Shown here: one piece after another, positions 6,219 to 6,907 of the stretch
Layout of the letters: every line of letters begins with the position of its first letter
How positions within the stretch are numbered: position 1 is the stretch's first letter
Assembly: GCA_964470285.1 (NCBI GenBank)
Contig: CAYYBZ010000105.1
Span: forward strand, 1 to 6,907
Length of the DNA: 6,907 nucleotides
Direction: 5' to 3'
Source of the DNA: CAYYBZ01 sp964470285 [NCBI: uncultured Oligoflexia bacterium]
GTDB lineage: Bacteria > Bdellovibrionota_G > CAYYBZ01
The notes under the pieces: generated by a model
What the model saw: the letters and a program-made list of their open reading frames with translations, nothing else
What the model was told of the DNA's origin: nothing
Databases searched by the model: none
Translations under genes and position numbers: made by a program

Positions 6219-6907
6219 TTACGATTCCATTAGATAGGTCTGTATAAATTCATCAAGGTCACCGTCTAAAACCCTGTCTGCATCGCCCTTCTCAATGTTT
6301 GTTCGATGATCCTTCACCATTCGGTATGGGTGTAAAACGTAGGATCTAATCTGCGAGCCCCAGGCAATATCTTTTTTCTCGCCCTTTAGCTTTGCCATCT
6401 CTTCTTCTCTCTGTCTTAACACTTTCTCATAGAGCTTTGATCTTAAAATTTTCATGGCCGTTACCTTGTTTTTATGCTGTGACCTTTCATTTTGACATTG
6501 AACCACTATGCCTGTCGGTTCATGAGTAATTCTAACGGCCGAATCCGTTTTATTTACATGCTGTCCGCCTGCACCGGAAGCCCTGTAAGTATCAATTCTT
6601 AAATCTTCCTCGTTAATTTCGACGTCGATATTGTCCTCAATTTCTGGAATCACAGAAACCGAAGCGAATGATGTGTGCCTTCTGGCGTTTGAATCAAAAG
6701 GAGAAATTCTAACCAGCCTGTGAATTCCTATCTCTGCTCTTAAATATCCGTAGGCAAATTCACCTGTAATCGTAAACGTAACATTTTTTAAACCGGCTTC
6801 TTCTCCTGCGAGAATGTCCGTAATTTCACTTTTGAATTTTTTTCTCTCCGCCCACCTTAAATACATTCGCAGTAACATTTCAACCCAGTCCTGAGCCTCT
6901 GTCCCCC
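6219..6907 (-). CDS. prfB: Peptide chain release factor 2 (RF2), C-terminal part, runs off right edge
   Basis: RF2 ends translation at UAA and UGA codons on the ribosome. The window holds 228 complete codons plus the TAA stop, roughly the last two thirds of a protein normally near 365 residues. The frame is open to base 6907 and begins [20 protein letters not shown], a conserved RF2 stretch, so the Met at 6878 is internal and not the start. The stop-codon-reading tripeptide SPF (6704-6696) marks RF2 rather than RF1, which has PxT. The catalytic GGQ, within [18 protein letters not shown], lies at 6569-6561. The end ([12 protein letters not shown], then [12 protein letters not shown]) is typical. 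The N-terminal domain and the programmed frameshift site found in many prfB genes lie outside the window. A large palindrome follows the stop after 7 bp. Confidence 0.97.
   Translation of the reverse strand, partial: GTEAQDWVEMLLRMYLRWAERKKFKSEITDILAGEEAGLKNVTFTITGEFAYGYLRAEIGIHRLVRISPFDSNARRHTSFASVSVIPEIEDNIDVEINEEDLRIDTYRASGAGGQHVNKTDSAVRITHEPTGIVVQCQNERSQHKNKVTAMKILRSKLYEKVLRQREEEMAKLKGEKKDIAWGSQIRSYVLHPYRMVKDHRTNIEKGDADRVLDGDLDEFIQTYLMES

Noticed and set aside
6219-6878. prfB as a complete short gene starting at ATG 6878 (219 residues).
   Set aside because: The same frame continues upstream to the window edge with conserved RF2 residues (GTEAQDWVE), so this Met is internal and the gene is cut by the window, not truncated.

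Overview
The window is a tightly packed, entirely minus-strand stretch of a Gram-negative bacterial chromosome. It reads, in transcription order (right to left): prfB (3' part) - lysS (class I) - lolC/E-type permease - lolD - bamA - skp/ompH (5' part). An outer-membrane assembly factor (BamA), a periplasmic chaperone (Skp) and a lipoprotein-release ABC transporter (Lol) show a diderm cell. DNA is AT-rich by eye. The order prfB-lysS-lolCD-bamA-skp, with a class I rather than class II lysyl-tRNA synthetase, is familiar to me from Desulfobacterota/Deltaproteobacteria-type genomes. That placement is inference from gene order and protein style, not a proven taxonomy.

Region by region: 6219-6907 is the C-terminal two thirds of release factor 2, open at the right edge. 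5940-6218 is the only sizeable gap. It holds a near-83-bp palindrome (two perfect 30-bp arms) starting 7 bp after the prfB stop, a smaller 6-bp-stem inverted repeat related in sequence to the palindrome's centre, a perfect 14-bp palindrome, and weak promoter-like hexamers leading to lysS. From 5939 to 1 the genes run as one compact unit: lysS to lolC/E is 12 bp apart, lolC/E and lolD overlap by 4 bp (ATGA), lolD and bamA are 12 bp apart and in the same frame, and bamA to skp is 9 bp apart with the Shine-Dalgarno sequence overlapping the bamA stop.

How the genes work together: LolC/E with LolD extracts mature lipoproteins from the inner membrane. Several Bam-complex partners are themselves lipoproteins that depend on this step. 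BamA folds outer-membrane beta-barrels, and Skp escorts unfolded barrel proteins to it. lysS and prfB are translation housekeeping genes sharing the locus. I recommend starts at 3156 for lolD (not 3177) and 2472 for bamA (not the TTG at 2478).

I found no defence system, mobile-element gene, CRISPR array or RNA gene. The coding content is ordinary core genome; what is worth a second look lies in the 279-bp prfB-lysS gap.
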